From: Myroides pelagicus
GTDB lineage: Bacteria > Bacteroidota > Bacteroidia > Flavobacteriales > Flavobacteriaceae
Reading direction: 5' to 3'
Assembly (NCBI RefSeq): GCF_009711055.1
Contig: NZ_WMJY01000014.1
Location: forward strand, 16,365-80,364
DNA: 64,000 nt
A program made the position numbers and the translations under genes. The notes beneath the pieces are model-generated. The model did no database searches, had not been told where the DNA came from, and worked only from the letters and a program-made list of their open reading frames with translations. This document shows positions 53,753 through 62,945 of this stretch, piece by piece (the stretch's first letter is position 1; each line of letters opens with the position of its first letter).

Positions 53753-54454
53753 ATGTTAGAAATACTTTATCAAGACGAATATTTAGTTGTAATTAATAAA
53801 CCGCGTGATTTATTAGTGCACAAATCTTTTATAGCAAGTGATATTCAACAGTATGCTATTCAGTTATTAAGAGATCAAATAGGTCAATATGTTTATCCTG
53901 TTCATCGGTTAGATCGAAAGACTTCAGGTGTTTTATTATTTGCTTTGAATAAGGAAGTATTAAAACAATTAAATGAAGTGTTTGCTAGTCGAAGTGTGGA
54001 AAAGAAATACATTGCTATTGTTCGTGGTTATACGCCCGATGAGGAGACGATTGATTATGCATTGACGAATGATAATGGGCAAGTACAGGAAGCCAAGACT
54101 TATTATAAAACTCTGCAAAGAGTAGAAGTAGATATGCCTGCTGGTAAACATACTACATCGAGATATTCATTAGTCGAAGCTTATCCAGAGACTGGGAGAC
54201 AGCATCAGTTGCGCAAACATTTTAAACACATCTTTCATCCGATTTTAGGAAGTCGTCCGCATGGTTGCAACAAGCAGAATAAGTTGTGGTTAGATCGTCA
54301 TGGCTTAGGCGCGATGTTGTTACATGCTTTAGAGCTTGAGTTTACACATCCTATGACACAAGAGCGTATGCGCTTTAGAGCTACAATTGATGATCAGTAT
54401 CGTCTGTATAATACTGTGTTAGGTTTCGATTTAGAGGAGTACTATAAACCGTAA
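53753..54454 (+). CDS. RluA-family pseudouridine synthase (TruC-like)
   Basis: 233 residues. The catalytic motif HRLDRKTSGVLLFALN contains the nucleophilic Asp near residue 48. ETGRQHQLRKHFKHIFHPILG.RPHG and the absence of an S4 domain point to TruC, which modifies U65 of tRNA. The open frame reaches back to 53735, but a TATATTTG box at 53741-53748 overlaps that part. I therefore used ATG 53753, which would leave almost no leader. Confidence 0.87.
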   Translation: MLEILYQDEYLVVINKPRDLLVHKSFIASDIQQYAIQLLRDQIGQYVYPVHRLDRKTSGVLLFALNKEVLKQLNEVFASRSVEKKYIAIVRGYTPDEETIDYALTNDNGQVQEAKTYYKTLQRVEVDMPAGKHTTSRYSLVEAYPETGRQHQLRKHFKHIFHPILGSRPHGCNKQNKLWLDRHGLGAMLLHALELEFTHPMTQERMRFRATIDDQYRLYNTVLGFDLEEYYKP

Positions 54455-54475
54455 ACCTTTAAATCTTAGATTATA

Positions 54476-55714
54476 TTACTCATATCTCAGGGCTTCTACT
54501 GGGTCTAGTTTAGAGGCCTTGATAGCAGGGTAAAGCCCTGAAATCACAGCGACAATAAAGGTGGTGATAAATGCTGCGATTATTGCGTTCCACGGAATAC
54601 TAAATGAAAAGTCCATTAGACTTGATAACCCATAGGCTGTAGATAGGCCTAATAGTGTCCCAAGCAACCCTCCTAACTGTCCGATGATTACTGTTTCGGT
54701 AAAAAATTGCTGTGCTATGGTACGTTTTTTTGCCCCTAGTGATTTGCGTACTCCGATCTCTCGCGTTCGCTCAGTCACGGATACGAGCATAATATTCATT
54801 AGAGCAATTGATGAGCTAAGTATTGTAATTAACCCAATTAGCCAGGCAGCTAGATTGAGCATTTCTACTTGTGTCATCATTGAACGAATCATATCATCAC
54901 TGCGTTCGATACCAAAGTTAGTCTTTTGTGAAGGTGTGAGATTGCGAATACTTCTGAAGGTTTGTATCGCTTGATCGGAAGCGTTGCTTAATTGACCCTC
55001 TTGTTCTGTTGATATTTTTAGGGTATAGTTAATATTAGCAGCATTGAATATGGTGCGCGCAACTTGAACAGGAATAAAGATGCGTTGATCTTCATTATTG
55101 CCAAATGTACTCCCTTGTTCTTTTAGTAACCCAATTACTTTGAATTTGTATCCGCGGATAGAAATCACCTGATGAATTGGTGAAATATCTTTAAACATTT
55201 TTTTAGCAAAGTCGGCTCCAATAACACACACATGTTGATTATTGGCAATTTCAGTAAAGTTGAAGTTTCTACCTTGTGTTAATTTCAACCCACTGTTGGA
55301 TAAGTAGTTTTCGTCACAACCATAGACCGACACTTCTGGATCGGTTTTCATATTATTCCCTTTTACTTCTATTTGAGAGGCAGCGTGGAAGGATAGAGAA
55401 GTGTAGGTTAAGGGGTACTTATACGCTTCCTTAAACGCTGAAGCTTCTGCATAAGTGATAATAGGATTTGGTTTATCTGTTTTCTCTTTTGCTATTTTAG
55501 TAGCTGTATCGTATCGCTGAATAGTAAATGTATTGGCACCTAGAGAAGTAAAGTCCTCTATGATTGTGTTTCGAAGGGCTGATACTACCGATAGGATACC
55601 TACTAATGCCCATATACCAATGGCTATGATGAATATTGTAATACAGGTACGCAACACTTGGCTACGTATACTTGTAAGCGCGATTTTAATATTCTCAAAG
55701 GCGATTTTCCACAT
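54476..55714 (-). CDS. MacB-type ABC transporter permease (FtsX-like)
   Basis: 412 residues. One N-terminal helix (~20-42), a ~230-residue periplasmic MacB core domain (~55-275) and three C-terminal helices of the FtsX domain (~285-400). TERTREIGVRKSLGAKKRTI and GLYPAIKASKLDPVEALRYE are the family signatures. It needs a separate ATPase (MacB/LolD type), and none is adjacent. It is likely a mechanotransmission exporter for a lipoprotein or peptide. Confidence 0.9.
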   Translation of the reverse strand: MWKIAFENIKIALTSIRSQVLRTCITIFIIAIGIWALVGILSVVSALRNTIIEDFTSLGANTFTIQRYDTATKIAKEKTDKPNPIITYAEASAFKEAYKYPLTYTSLSFHAASQIEVKGNNMKTDPEVSVYGCDENYLSNSGLKLTQGRNFNFTEIANNQHVCVIGADFAKKMFKDISPIHQVISIRGYKFKVIGLLKEQGSTFGNNEDQRIFIPVQVARTIFNAANINYTLKISTEQEGQLSNASDQAIQTFRSIRNLTPSQKTNFGIERSDDMIRSMMTQVEMLNLAAWLIGLITILSSSIALMNIMLVSVTERTREIGVRKSLGAKKRTIAQQFFTETVIIGQLGGLLGTLLGLSTAYGLSSLMDFSFSIPWNAIIAAFITTFIVAVISGLYPAIKASKLDPVEALRYE

Positions 55715-55822
55715 AGGTTGATAGAATAAACAAATTGTGTGATGTAGTAAAAATAGGTAAAAAATGGGAATACGCCTTATGAATTTTTACGATATCTATG
55801 GCTGAAAGTTTAGTTTGTCCAG

Positions 55823-55855
55823 TTTGATCACGTTTTAAAAAAAGGTGTATTTTTG
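55823..55855 (+). promoter_or_regulatory. Promoter of hisS
   Basis: TTTG (55823-55826), 21-nt spacer, TATTTTTG (55848-55855), 36 nt before the start codon. Confidence 0.75.
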
Positions 55856-55891
55856 TTGTAGTTAATAAAAATCGATAAAAATTAAGTAGAG

Positions 55892-57262
55892 ATGGCAAAG
55901 AAACCAGGGATTCCAAAGGGAACAAGAGACTTTTCTCCTAGTGAAGTGGCAAGAAGACAATATATTATGCAAACGATACGACACGGATTTGAGAAGTTTG
56001 GATTTCATCCCATCGAGACTCCTTCTTTTGAAAACTTAGATACACTTCTTGGAAAATATGGTGAAGAAGGTGATCGTTTGATTTTTAAAATATTAAACTC
56101 AGGTGATTATTTAAGTAAAGTTGATGAAGCTGTATACGCCAACAAAGACAGTCTGAAATTAACGAATCAAATTTCAGAAAAAGCATTGCGTTATGATTTG
56201 ACTGTGCCATTTGCACGTTACGTTGTGATGCACCAAAATGAAATAGACTTTCCTTTTAAGCGTTATCAAATGCAACCTGTTTGGCGTGCAGATCGCCCAC
56301 AAAAAGGTAGATATAGAGAGTTTTACCAATGTGATGCTGATGTTATTGGATCAAAATCGCTATGGCAAGAAGTAGAGTTTGTTTTACTCTATGACAATGT
56401 ATTTACGGCTTTAGGAGTACACGCAGTGACGATCAAACTAAACAATAGAAAGATATTAGCTGGTATCGCTGAGGTAATTAATGCAAGTGATAAGTTGATT
56501 GACTTCACAGTTGCTTTAGACAAACTGGACAAGATTGGAGAAGATGGGGTTAAGGCAGAGATGATTGAGAAGGGAATTGCAGCAGAGTCTATTGAAAAAG
56601 TACAGGGATTATTCAACTTCACGGGTAGTTTCGAAGAGAAATTAGATAAGTTAAGAACAATGCTGGCAACGTCTGAAGAAGGTTTAAAAGGTGTGGAGGA
56701 GTTAGCTTTTGTGGGAAGAGAAGTTGAAAAGGTTGGCTTGCAAACGGCATTATTGAATCTTGATGTTACCTTAGCACGTGGATTAAATTACTATACAGGA
56801 GCTATTTTTGAAATTGGAGCACCTGAGACTGTTAAGCTTGGTTCTATCGGTGGAGGTGGAAGATATGATGACTTGACAGGGATTTTCGGATTGAAAGATA
56901 TGAGTGGAGTTGGTATTTCGTTTGGTCTAGATCGAATTTACTTAGTTATGGAAGAATTGAATCTTTTTCCAGAGACTGTGAGTACTGCTTCGAAGGTGTT
57001 GTTTTTGAATATGGGAGAAGAGGAAATGAGCTATTCGATGGGTGCTATCATGCAACTTAGAGCAGCTGGTGTGAAAACAGAATTGTATCCGGATAAAGCA
57101 AAAATGGGTAAGCAGTTTCAGTTTGCAGACAAAAAAGGAATTCCTTACTCAGTGTTAGTGGGTAGTCAAGAGATGACAGATCACAAGTTTACCCTGAAGG
57201 ATTTAGCTTCTGGAGAGCAAACAGTCTTATCTTTAGAAGAGTTAATCAAAAAGTTGAAATAA
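55892..57262 (+). CDS. hisS: Histidyl-tRNA synthetase
   Basis: 456 residues, class II synthetase. [10 protein letters not shown] at the N-terminus, motif 2 [23 protein letters not shown], the HisRS-specific [13 protein letters not shown] and motif 3 [10 protein letters not shown] are present. The C-terminal anticodon-binding domain is ~365-455. It charges tRNA-His. It is monocistronic with a consensus promoter and its own terminator. Confidence 0.97.
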   Translation: MAKKPGIPKGTRDFSPSEVARRQYIMQTIRHGFEKFGFHPIETPSFENLDTLLGKYGEEGDRLIFKILNSGDYLSKVDEAVYANKDSLKLTNQISEKALRYDLTVPFARYVVMHQNEIDFPFKRYQMQPVWRADRPQKGRYREFYQCDADVIGSKSLWQEVEFVLLYDNVFTALGVHAVTIKLNNRKILAGIAEVINASDKLIDFTVALDKLDKIGEDGVKAEMIEKGIAAESIEKVQGLFNFTGSFEEKLDKLRTMLATSEEGLKGVEELAFVGREVEKVGLQTALLNLDVTLARGLNYYTGAIFEIGAPETVKLGSIGGGGRYDDLTGIFGLKDMSGVGISFGLDRIYLVMEELNLFPETVSTASKVLFLNMGEEEMSYSMGAIMQLRAAGVKTELYPDKAKMGKQFQFADKKGIPYSVLVGSQEMTDHKFTLKDLASGEQTVLSLEELIKKLK

Positions 57263-57287
57263 ACTAGTACGCGCTTATTATAGTTAC

Positions 57288-57320
57288 AAGGTATGTATCA
57301 TGAGATACATACCTTTTTTC
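57288..57320 (+). terminator. Terminator of hisS
   Basis: Perfect 12-bp stem AAGGTATGTATC (57288-57299) / GATACATACCTT (57304-57315), loop atga, T tract. Confidence 0.92.
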
Positions 57321-57377
57321 ATACCCATTAGTTGCCTTTTTGGGGAGGAGAGAACAGAGTTGAGAAAGTACTGTGGT

Positions 57378-57434
57378 ACAGACTTTGACATTGTTCTTTA
57401 GAGTCTGTTATCCTCGGTTGATCACCTCGGTTGA
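57378..57434. repeat. Intergenic inverted and direct repeats upstream of the DUF4261 gene
   Basis: Inverted repeat ACAGACT (57378-57384) / AGTCTGT (57402-57408) is followed by the direct repeat CCTCGGTTGA (57412-57421 and 57425-57434). The second overlaps the word GATCACCTC that also occurs in the repeat at 13.8 kb. Confidence 0.5.
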
Positions 57435-57524
57435 ACAACTGGGAAATAGCTGATATTTCTTAGCTTTTTTTGGTAGCAATTCAGTAAATTTAAAGGTTAA
57501 ATGCAATAAATACGTAGAGAAGAT

Positions 57525-58334
57525 ATGGGAACAAAGAAATTAGGTAATTCGCCAAAAATGTTAATGTTTCAATTGTTGTATGTAGAACAGCCAAACGTTG
57601 TTGTGGAGGCTGTAGTAGAGCAATTGAGAAAAATATATCCTAGTGTTGAATACAACGAACAAGCCAAAGGGCTGATTTTTCCTGAGATTGAAATTGAATA
57701 CGAGAATCACAGAGGACCTGCTCAGTGTGTGATTATGGCAGGAGAGCAGTATGAACGAGCAGCTTTGGAAGAGGCTTTTTTACAACAGAATTGGCATTGG
57801 AATGAAGCTGCTGAGGTGGAGCAAATGTGTGCCTATTCTTTGTCGGTTAGTGACTTTATGAGTAGAGGACTAGAGCCTCGTGTACGTATTGTTTTATTAC
57901 AACAAGTCTTATTGGCTTTTGTTAAAGTAACTAAGCCAAGTGCTATCGTATCTATTCACGGAGAGAAATTAATTGACCCAGTGGTGTTTGAAGCGGATTG
58001 TCAAGATCCTAATTATGTTGCTTTGGATTTAGTAGCGAATGTTCGTTTATTTAATATTAATAATCCAGAGTACAAGCAATTTTTAATGGATACCATTGGA
58101 TTACACAGTTTAGGACTGAGTGATTTTCAATTGTTCTTTGATCAGAAAGAATATATCGAAGCAGTCGCTTCTCGTTTGTGGGATTATGCTTATTATACAA
58201 TGCAAGTGGGCGATGTGATTGACCAGGGGCATACTATCGAAGGACTAGAAGAAGGTAGTAAATGGGACTGTACCAAGGAGTATTCTGCATCACAACCAAA
58301 GCGAACTATAATAAATATTGAAGCAAAAGAATAG
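57525..58334 (+). CDS. DUF4261 domain protein
   Basis: 269 residues, soluble. The central part (EIEIEYENHRGPAQCVIMAG, QQNWHWNEA, CAYSLSVSDFMSRGLEPRVRIVLLQQ) and the C-terminal NVRLFNINNPEYKQFLMDTIGLHSLGLSDFQLFF fit DUF4261, a family found as stand-alone proteins and near toxin-immunity loci. No enzymatic function is known. It opens the accessory-looking stretch that extends to the end of the window. Confidence 0.77.
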   Translation: MGTKKLGNSPKMLMFQLLYVEQPNVVVEAVVEQLRKIYPSVEYNEQAKGLIFPEIEIEYENHRGPAQCVIMAGEQYERAALEEAFLQQNWHWNEAAEVEQMCAYSLSVSDFMSRGLEPRVRIVLLQQVLLAFVKVTKPSAIVSIHGEKLIDPVVFEADCQDPNYVALDLVANVRLFNINNPEYKQFLMDTIGLHSLGLSDFQLFFDQKEYIEAVASRLWDYAYYTMQVGDVIDQGHTIEGLEEGSKWDCTKEYSASQPKRTIINIEAKE

Positions 58335-58495
58335 TTTTTTAAGGGTGAATTTTTACTTTTGAGTGGAGCAATACGATTGTTGTCTATGTTTAAAATAGTA
58401 AACAATTTCGGTGTGTATTCGGAAGTATTTGTTCGATTTCTGTATTTTTAGTTGTACTTTTATCCTCCAGTAGTAGAATAAATAAAAGGGGATGT

Positions 58496-58981
58496 ATGCA
58501 ATTGATTAGTGTTGATTTTCAGAGTTTTATTGATAATTACAGTGATTCGGATCGTGAATTTTTAAATGTGGATTGGAATGGAAAGTACGGAGCGAAGTTT
58601 AAAGATGAGAACCATTTGTTTCGTTTGCAGATCGCAGAGGCTGTTTGTGAGCAATTGCACCAAGTGGACTTGGGCTTGATCCGCGACTTATTCATTACTT
58701 TAGGACAAGTGACAAAACTCAATTTTAGTGTTTATAGGAATTATCATTTGTTAGCTCAAGAATTATTAGAAAGAGGCGGTGTTGATTACTTATTCGATTA
58801 TGTATGTGCAGCTCACATTTCCTTTGATGCCTACCTCAGTACTGCAAATATTGTATTGTCTTCTAGTCGAAAGCAAGAGTTACTGGTTTACTTTGATTAT
58901 TTACGTGCTAATTCTACGGACGCAGAAGTACAGAAATTACTTAGTGATCAGATGAGAAGTCGATTTGCGACAGAAGATTAA
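58496..58981 (+). CDS. Hypothetical protein, coupled to the next gene
   Basis: 161 residues, alpha-helical, no signal peptide. It opens with MQLISVDFQSFIDNYSDSDR and contains LIRDLFITLGQVTKLNFSVYRNYHLLAQELLERGG. No family recognised. The stop TAA (58979-58981) shares its last base with the ATG of the next gene, so the two are translationally coupled. The helical, HEAT-like character and neighbours resemble immunity-type proteins, but that is a guess. Confidence 0.6.
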   Translation: MQLISVDFQSFIDNYSDSDREFLNVDWNGKYGAKFKDENHLFRLQIAEAVCEQLHQVDLGLIRDLFITLGQVTKLNFSVYRNYHLLAQELLERGGVDYLFDYVCAAHISFDAYLSTANIVLSSSRKQELLVYFDYLRANSTDAEVQKLLSDQMRSRFATED

Positions 58982-59625
58982 TGATTTATAGCATGCGACA
59001 AATTTTCTTTATTTTGTGGTTAATGATGAGTAGCGGTGTATTGGCTCAATCAGAATCACTTTCCGAACAAACTCGTGAGCAGGTTTCATCTTTGATTCAC
59101 TTGTTTCAATCAAACGATCAGGTAGGTATTTCTTTGCGCATTAGTTATCCCTTTGACAGACCGTATCCCATCTCTAGAATAGACAATTTTGAAGAATTTG
59201 TTGTGCGTTTTGATCAAGTCTTTGACGAGGCAATGGTAGCAGAGATCGGTAACTCTACTTTAGAAGATTGGTCAACAGTAGGGTGGAGAGGAACAATGTA
59301 TAAAAGTGGTGATCTGTGGATGACAGAAGATGGATTTATTAAGGTAGTCAATCGTCACACTGAAGCGATGGATCACTGGCAAAAGCAATTAATCGAAAAG
59401 GATAGGCAGCGACTGCACAGCAGTGTACAGCGATATGAATTTCCCTTAGCGATTATACGAACTTCCAGTCACTATTTACGCATTGATGCTTTAGCAGATC
59501 AAACTTACAGGTTAGTTTATTGGACTATTAATCAGTCGATGAGTGAGTCTCCTGTAGAGATAGTTGAGCAGGGCAAAATGTTCGTAGAAGGATCAATGGC
59601 TAATCGCTATGTTTTTTTCCAATGA
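58981..59625 (+). CDS. Hypothetical secreted protein, apparently frameshifted at its 3' end
   Basis: 214 residues to the TGA at 59623-59625. The signal peptide ends near VLAQ. ATG 58993 is an alternative start. The mature part is alpha/beta with IGVSLRISYPF-like strands (read GISLRISYPFDRPYP) and W-rich WSTVGWRGTMYKSGDLWMTEDG. No family recognised. The frame ends just after GTTTTTTTCC (59611-59620). In the -1 frame reading continues as FFPMNKEGEEV to 59753 with similar composition. The intact protein may therefore be ~257 residues, made by frameshifting or lost by a one-base deletion. Confidence 0.55.
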   Translation: MIYSMRQIFFILWLMMSSGVLAQSESLSEQTREQVSSLIHLFQSNDQVGISLRISYPFDRPYPISRIDNFEEFVVRFDQVFDEAMVAEIGNSTLEDWSTVGWRGTMYKSGDLWMTEDGFIKVVNRHTEAMDHWQKQLIEKDRQRLHSSVQRYEFPLAIIRTSSHYLRIDALADQTYRLVYWTINQSMSESPVEIVEQGKMFVEGSMANRYVFFQ

Positions 59626-59753
59626 ACAAAGAAGGGGAGGAAGTGACTATCTATCTCGATTACCTTGAGAGTACAGTACTTGACGAAGTACAGATAAGTT
59701 ATTTATCTCCTATGGGACTGGAGCGTGTGGACAGAGGTTATTTGATGAAATAA
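59622..59753 (+). CDS. Short ORF, probable C-terminal continuation of the preceding gene
   Basis: 43 codons from ATG 59622 to TAA 59751-59753. It overlaps the previous gene by ATGA and is in its -1 frame. The strand-rich sequence (VTIYLDYLESTVLDEV..QISYLSPMGLERVDRGYLMK) is typical of the C-terminal beta part of a larger domain and not of an independent peptide. It could be translated by coupling through the ATGA overlap, by -1 slippage at U UUU UUC (59613-59619), or not at all. Confidence 0.45.
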   Translation: MNKEGEEVTIYLDYLESTVLDEVQISYLSPMGLERVDRGYLMK

Positions 59754-59799
59754 GCCCGTGGGCTATGATTTTGGATTACACGATAACTCGTTGTAATTT

Positions 59800-59892
59800 T
59801 TACTCAAGACCACACAGACTATCGAAACTCTTGCGCATATCACAAGCTGATTTATACAAATAGAATTGATGGCTACTACTCAGACTAAACAT
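59800..59892 (-). pseudogene. IS66 TnpB (Orf2), truncated after 30 codons
   Basis: The minus strand from ATG 59892-59890 reads MFSLSSSHQFYLYKSACDMR and continues KSFDSLCGLE before TAA. This is the N-terminus of IS66 Orf2/TnpB (consensus DMRKGFDGLxGLV), which is normally ~115 residues. The start overlaps the tnpA stop by one base (TAATG), the usual IS66 arrangement. The remainder of tnpB and all of tnpC are missing. Confidence 0.85.
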
Positions 59893-60179
59893 TACACAAG
59901 GTTTACTAATGAATAGAGTTCACCCAAGTCTTTCGTTTCTACACGAAGCTTCACTCCATTAGGATAGACAATCTCGTATTGTTTACCTTCTGTTTTAGAT
60001 GTTTTACCTATTGCTATAAAGCTACTCGATCTTTCTTCTACAGTCTTATTCTTATATTTTACTACCCAATAACTAAATGTCGCTAGGTTAATCCCTACAC
60101 TTTCACAATACTTTGATTGTGTTAATCCACTTGCTTGCCAATCCTCTACATGAGAGTACATAATTTCTTGTTTGCTCAT
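59892..60179 (-). CDS. IS66 accessory protein TnpA-like
   Basis: 95 residues. A helix-turn-helix of the IS66 Orf1 type (HVEDWQASGLTQSKYCESVGINLATFSYW) is followed by YEIVYPNGVKLRVETKDLGELYSLV, the typical TnpA C-terminus (xIxLPNGVxLxL). The gene is intact but its partners are lost, so it is not expected to transpose alone. Confidence 0.85.
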   Translation of the reverse strand: MSKQEIMYSHVEDWQASGLTQSKYCESVGINLATFSYWVVKYKNKTVEERSSSFIAIGKTSKTEGKQYEIVYPNGVKLRVETKDLGELYSLVNLV

Positions 60180-60259
60180 CTCTTTATTATTTGAGGCAAA
60201 CTTACTATCTTACATTGGCTTAACAAATATGCATTTGCTCGATACTACTTAGTAAATAT

Positions 60260-62917
60260 TTATATTTTATATTGTATTGAAAATAACACAGCTCTTGGTA
60301 ATATATAATCATTAGTATTGGATACAATAAAATCATTATATCTAACTTCGTTTTTTATCCCAGTATTAAACAGATTGCTCCCTTTTAATATAAACGTCCA
60401 TGGTTTTGTTTTTTTTCCATATTCAAGATACAAATTAGCTTGTTGCACAATTACATTATTATTTTGAATAGTTGTTTTTGTCCAATAATAATCCGCTTTC
60501 ACTAAAAAATACTTTAAGAACTTAGATTCAGTTTTAACTATTAGTTGATCACTAGTTGTTTTATTACTAATTCCACTATTCAGTAATCTATAAGATTTTA
60601 TATAGGTAATATCAAGGTTAGGGTAGTTTTTAAATAACGTTTTCATTGTCCCTTTTAAAGTTTGATAGTCATTTTTTGAAGAGATTTCTTTTTGATTAAT
60701 CACTTGAGTAAAACGATTAAAACCGAAATTACTATTTAAAGTAATTTCCCAATTCTTAAATTTTTTATTTACAAGTAATGAGAAATTTAAATTGGTATCT
60801 GGTTGATTACTCATAAAAGCTTGATAGAATTGATCAGTACCAATTAATTCTACTTGATTTTTTACACTTCGATTTTTTCTATAATAATTAACTAAAAAAT
60901 AACCTGAAAATCCTGAATACACATTAAAATCAGAATAACGAAAATTAACACGGTGATATGACACATTGTTTAATAAAGCATTTCCTTTAAAGATGCTATT
61001 AAATGAACTAATCTGCCACTGGGTTAGATAATTATCTGCTGGTAAATATGTGTTTTGAATAATATAATTGAGTCTAAGATTTCTAGATTTATTTAATTCA
61101 TATTCTAACTTAATTTCAGGTTCAATTGTTTTTTTTTGGAATACTTGTGTATTTAGTAAATACTCATTTTCTAAATTATAGTAGTTTAGAAACAATCCAA
61201 GTGTTGATGTGAATTTTTTATATAGAAACTTATGCTCTATACCCAGAAAAGAATTATTAAGATTATAGTTTATGTAATTTCCTAGATTCGCTTGTCCAAG
61301 ACTATTCCAATTACCTGAATCTTTATATTCATTTTCACTACCAAGATTAGTTATAGTTTTTACATATCCCAATGTAGTATAGATATGATTTTTTTTATCT
61401 ACAATCCAATAATGTTTCAGATTTAACTGAAGATTATTTTGAGTTGTTTGTTTGACTTGGCTCAACGCATATGTACTAGAAGGACTCCAAGGAACATATG
61501 ATTCTAAGAATCTACTATCTGAAAACCATTTATTTTGTGGGTCTTCTTTTTTATAAAGATGAGAAAAAGCTAAAGTAGCCTTATGTTTTTTATTAAAAGT
61601 TTTATGTGATTCGAATAACTGATAGAATGAAAAATTCTCAATATTATTAGAACTATTCAAATTTTTCTCTTGTGTGCTGTTCTTATTAAAATCAATGTAC
61701 GAATCCTGATTCTTTTTAGTAGCTAGTAATTGCAAATCATAATTAAAGGTTGTAAATTTATTATGAATATAGTTTGTTGTTATTTTAGTAGATAGAAGTT
61801 CATTGCGACTATTTGATAAACTTAATCTATCTTCTATGTTTGTATTTTCAACATCTAAATATTGGATATTCTGTTCAGTTTTCGATCGAATCCAATTTTT
61901 ATTAAAAAAAACAAGTGCTTTGATATTCCAATTTTTATTAAATGAATATCTAAAATCACTTGAAATAAATTGATTTTTGTTTTCTAAAACATCTGTATTA
62001 GGTTTGATGTATTCATACATATTGACTAATCTATTTGTGGCATTTTTCTTTATATATAAACTCTGAATGCCTTCTAAACGAAAAGCTTCATCATATGTTA
62101 ATAGTTGTGAACCTATGTTATTTAAGTTTGCAATTACACTCCAATTTATTGTGGGAGCATAATAAAACAAACTAGTATTTGACTCATAAAACTCATTATT
62201 GCCATAACCTGTGCGTACATCGCCAAAAATGAACTCCTTTTTATCTTCTTTTAACTTTATATTCATTGCTAACTCATCTGAACCAGATACTGATTTCATA
62301 TGACCAATTTCAGTAAAATGATCAATAACTTCAACTTTATCAACAGCATCTGCTGGAATATTTTCGACACCAAGTCTACTTCCCCCACCAAAAAAAGGAT
62401 TATTTTCTACCATAAAGTGAGTAACTACTTTCCCTTGTACTTTAATTTGACCAGTATCACTAACCTCTATCCCTGGAAGTTTCTCTAATTGATCTCTTAA
62501 TTTACGTTCATTACCATTAGTAAATACTTTAACATCATAAATTAAAGTATCTTTTTTAATTATTATTGGTTGATAATTATGCTCAATAATAATTTCATCT
62601 AAGAATTCTTCTTTATCAATTAAAATGAAATTATAATTTGCTATAGATTTATCATATTTATACTCTAAAGAATCTGCTTTATAACCTATATAACTCACTC
62701 TAATTGTGTAGTTTGTTTCCTTATCTAATTCTAATTTATACCGCCCTTTATAGTCTGAAATTGCAAATTTTATCTTCTTGTTTTCTTCTATGGGCTTAGC
62801 GATAATATTCGCATTTTCCAAAGGAAGGTTATTAGTTGATTTTACAATACCAACTAAGGTCTGACCAAAACAAAAAGTTTGAAAAAAAAGTAAAAGGAAG
62901 AGTAATAATTTTCTCAT
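60260..62917 (-). CDS. Outer membrane TonB-dependent receptor-like barrel with carboxypeptidase-like regulatory domain
   Basis: 885 residues. Signal peptide (1-18, to CFGQ). CarboxypepD_reg-like domain at ~19-100 (TLVGIVKSTNNLPLENANII, ISDYKGRYKLEL). A plug-like domain at ~115-215 (LRDQLEKLPGIEVSDTGQIKVQGK, IPADAVDKVEVIDHF) and then a ~650-residue barrel ending YKI. No TonB box was identified. The family regularly sits beside GLPGLI genes, as here (28 nt apart). It is presumed to act in uptake, export or sensing at the outer membrane. The cargo is unknown. Confidence 0.82.
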   Translation of the reverse strand: MRKLLLFLLLFFQTFCFGQTLVGIVKSTNNLPLENANIIAKPIEENKKIKFAISDYKGRYKLELDKETNYTIRVSYIGYKADSLEYKYDKSIANYNFILIDKEEFLDEIIIEHNYQPIIIKKDTLIYDVKVFTNGNERKLRDQLEKLPGIEVSDTGQIKVQGKVVTHFMVENNPFFGGGSRLGVENIPADAVDKVEVIDHFTEIGHMKSVSGSDELAMNIKLKEDKKEFIFGDVRTGYGNNEFYESNTSLFYYAPTINWSVIANLNNIGSQLLTYDEAFRLEGIQSLYIKKNATNRLVNMYEYIKPNTDVLENKNQFISSDFRYSFNKNWNIKALVFFNKNWIRSKTEQNIQYLDVENTNIEDRLSLSNSRNELLSTKITTNYIHNKFTTFNYDLQLLATKKNQDSYIDFNKNSTQEKNLNSSNNIENFSFYQLFESHKTFNKKHKATLAFSHLYKKEDPQNKWFSDSRFLESYVPWSPSSTYALSQVKQTTQNNLQLNLKHYWIVDKKNHIYTTLGYVKTITNLGSENEYKDSGNWNSLGQANLGNYINYNLNNSFLGIEHKFLYKKFTSTLGLFLNYYNLENEYLLNTQVFQKKTIEPEIKLEYELNKSRNLRLNYIIQNTYLPADNYLTQWQISSFNSIFKGNALLNNVSYHRVNFRYSDFNVYSGFSGYFLVNYYRKNRSVKNQVELIGTDQFYQAFMSNQPDTNLNFSLLVNKKFKNWEITLNSNFGFNRFTQVINQKEISSKNDYQTLKGTMKTLFKNYPNLDITYIKSYRLLNSGISNKTTSDQLIVKTESKFLKYFLVKADYYWTKTTIQNNNVIVQQANLYLEYGKKTKPWTFILKGSNLFNTGIKNEVRYNDFIVSNTNDYILPRAVLFSIQYKI

Positions 62918-62945
62918 TTCATTATATATAGAAAATATATCGATT

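Larger units (their letters stand above)
59800..60179 (-). mobile_element. IS66-family insertion sequence remnant
   Basis: It contains an open tnpA-like gene followed by only the first 30 codons of tnpB. No tnpC and no terminal inverted repeats or target duplication were recognised. It lies between the DUF4261/hypothetical cluster and the TonB-type barrel operon. Confidence 0.8.
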
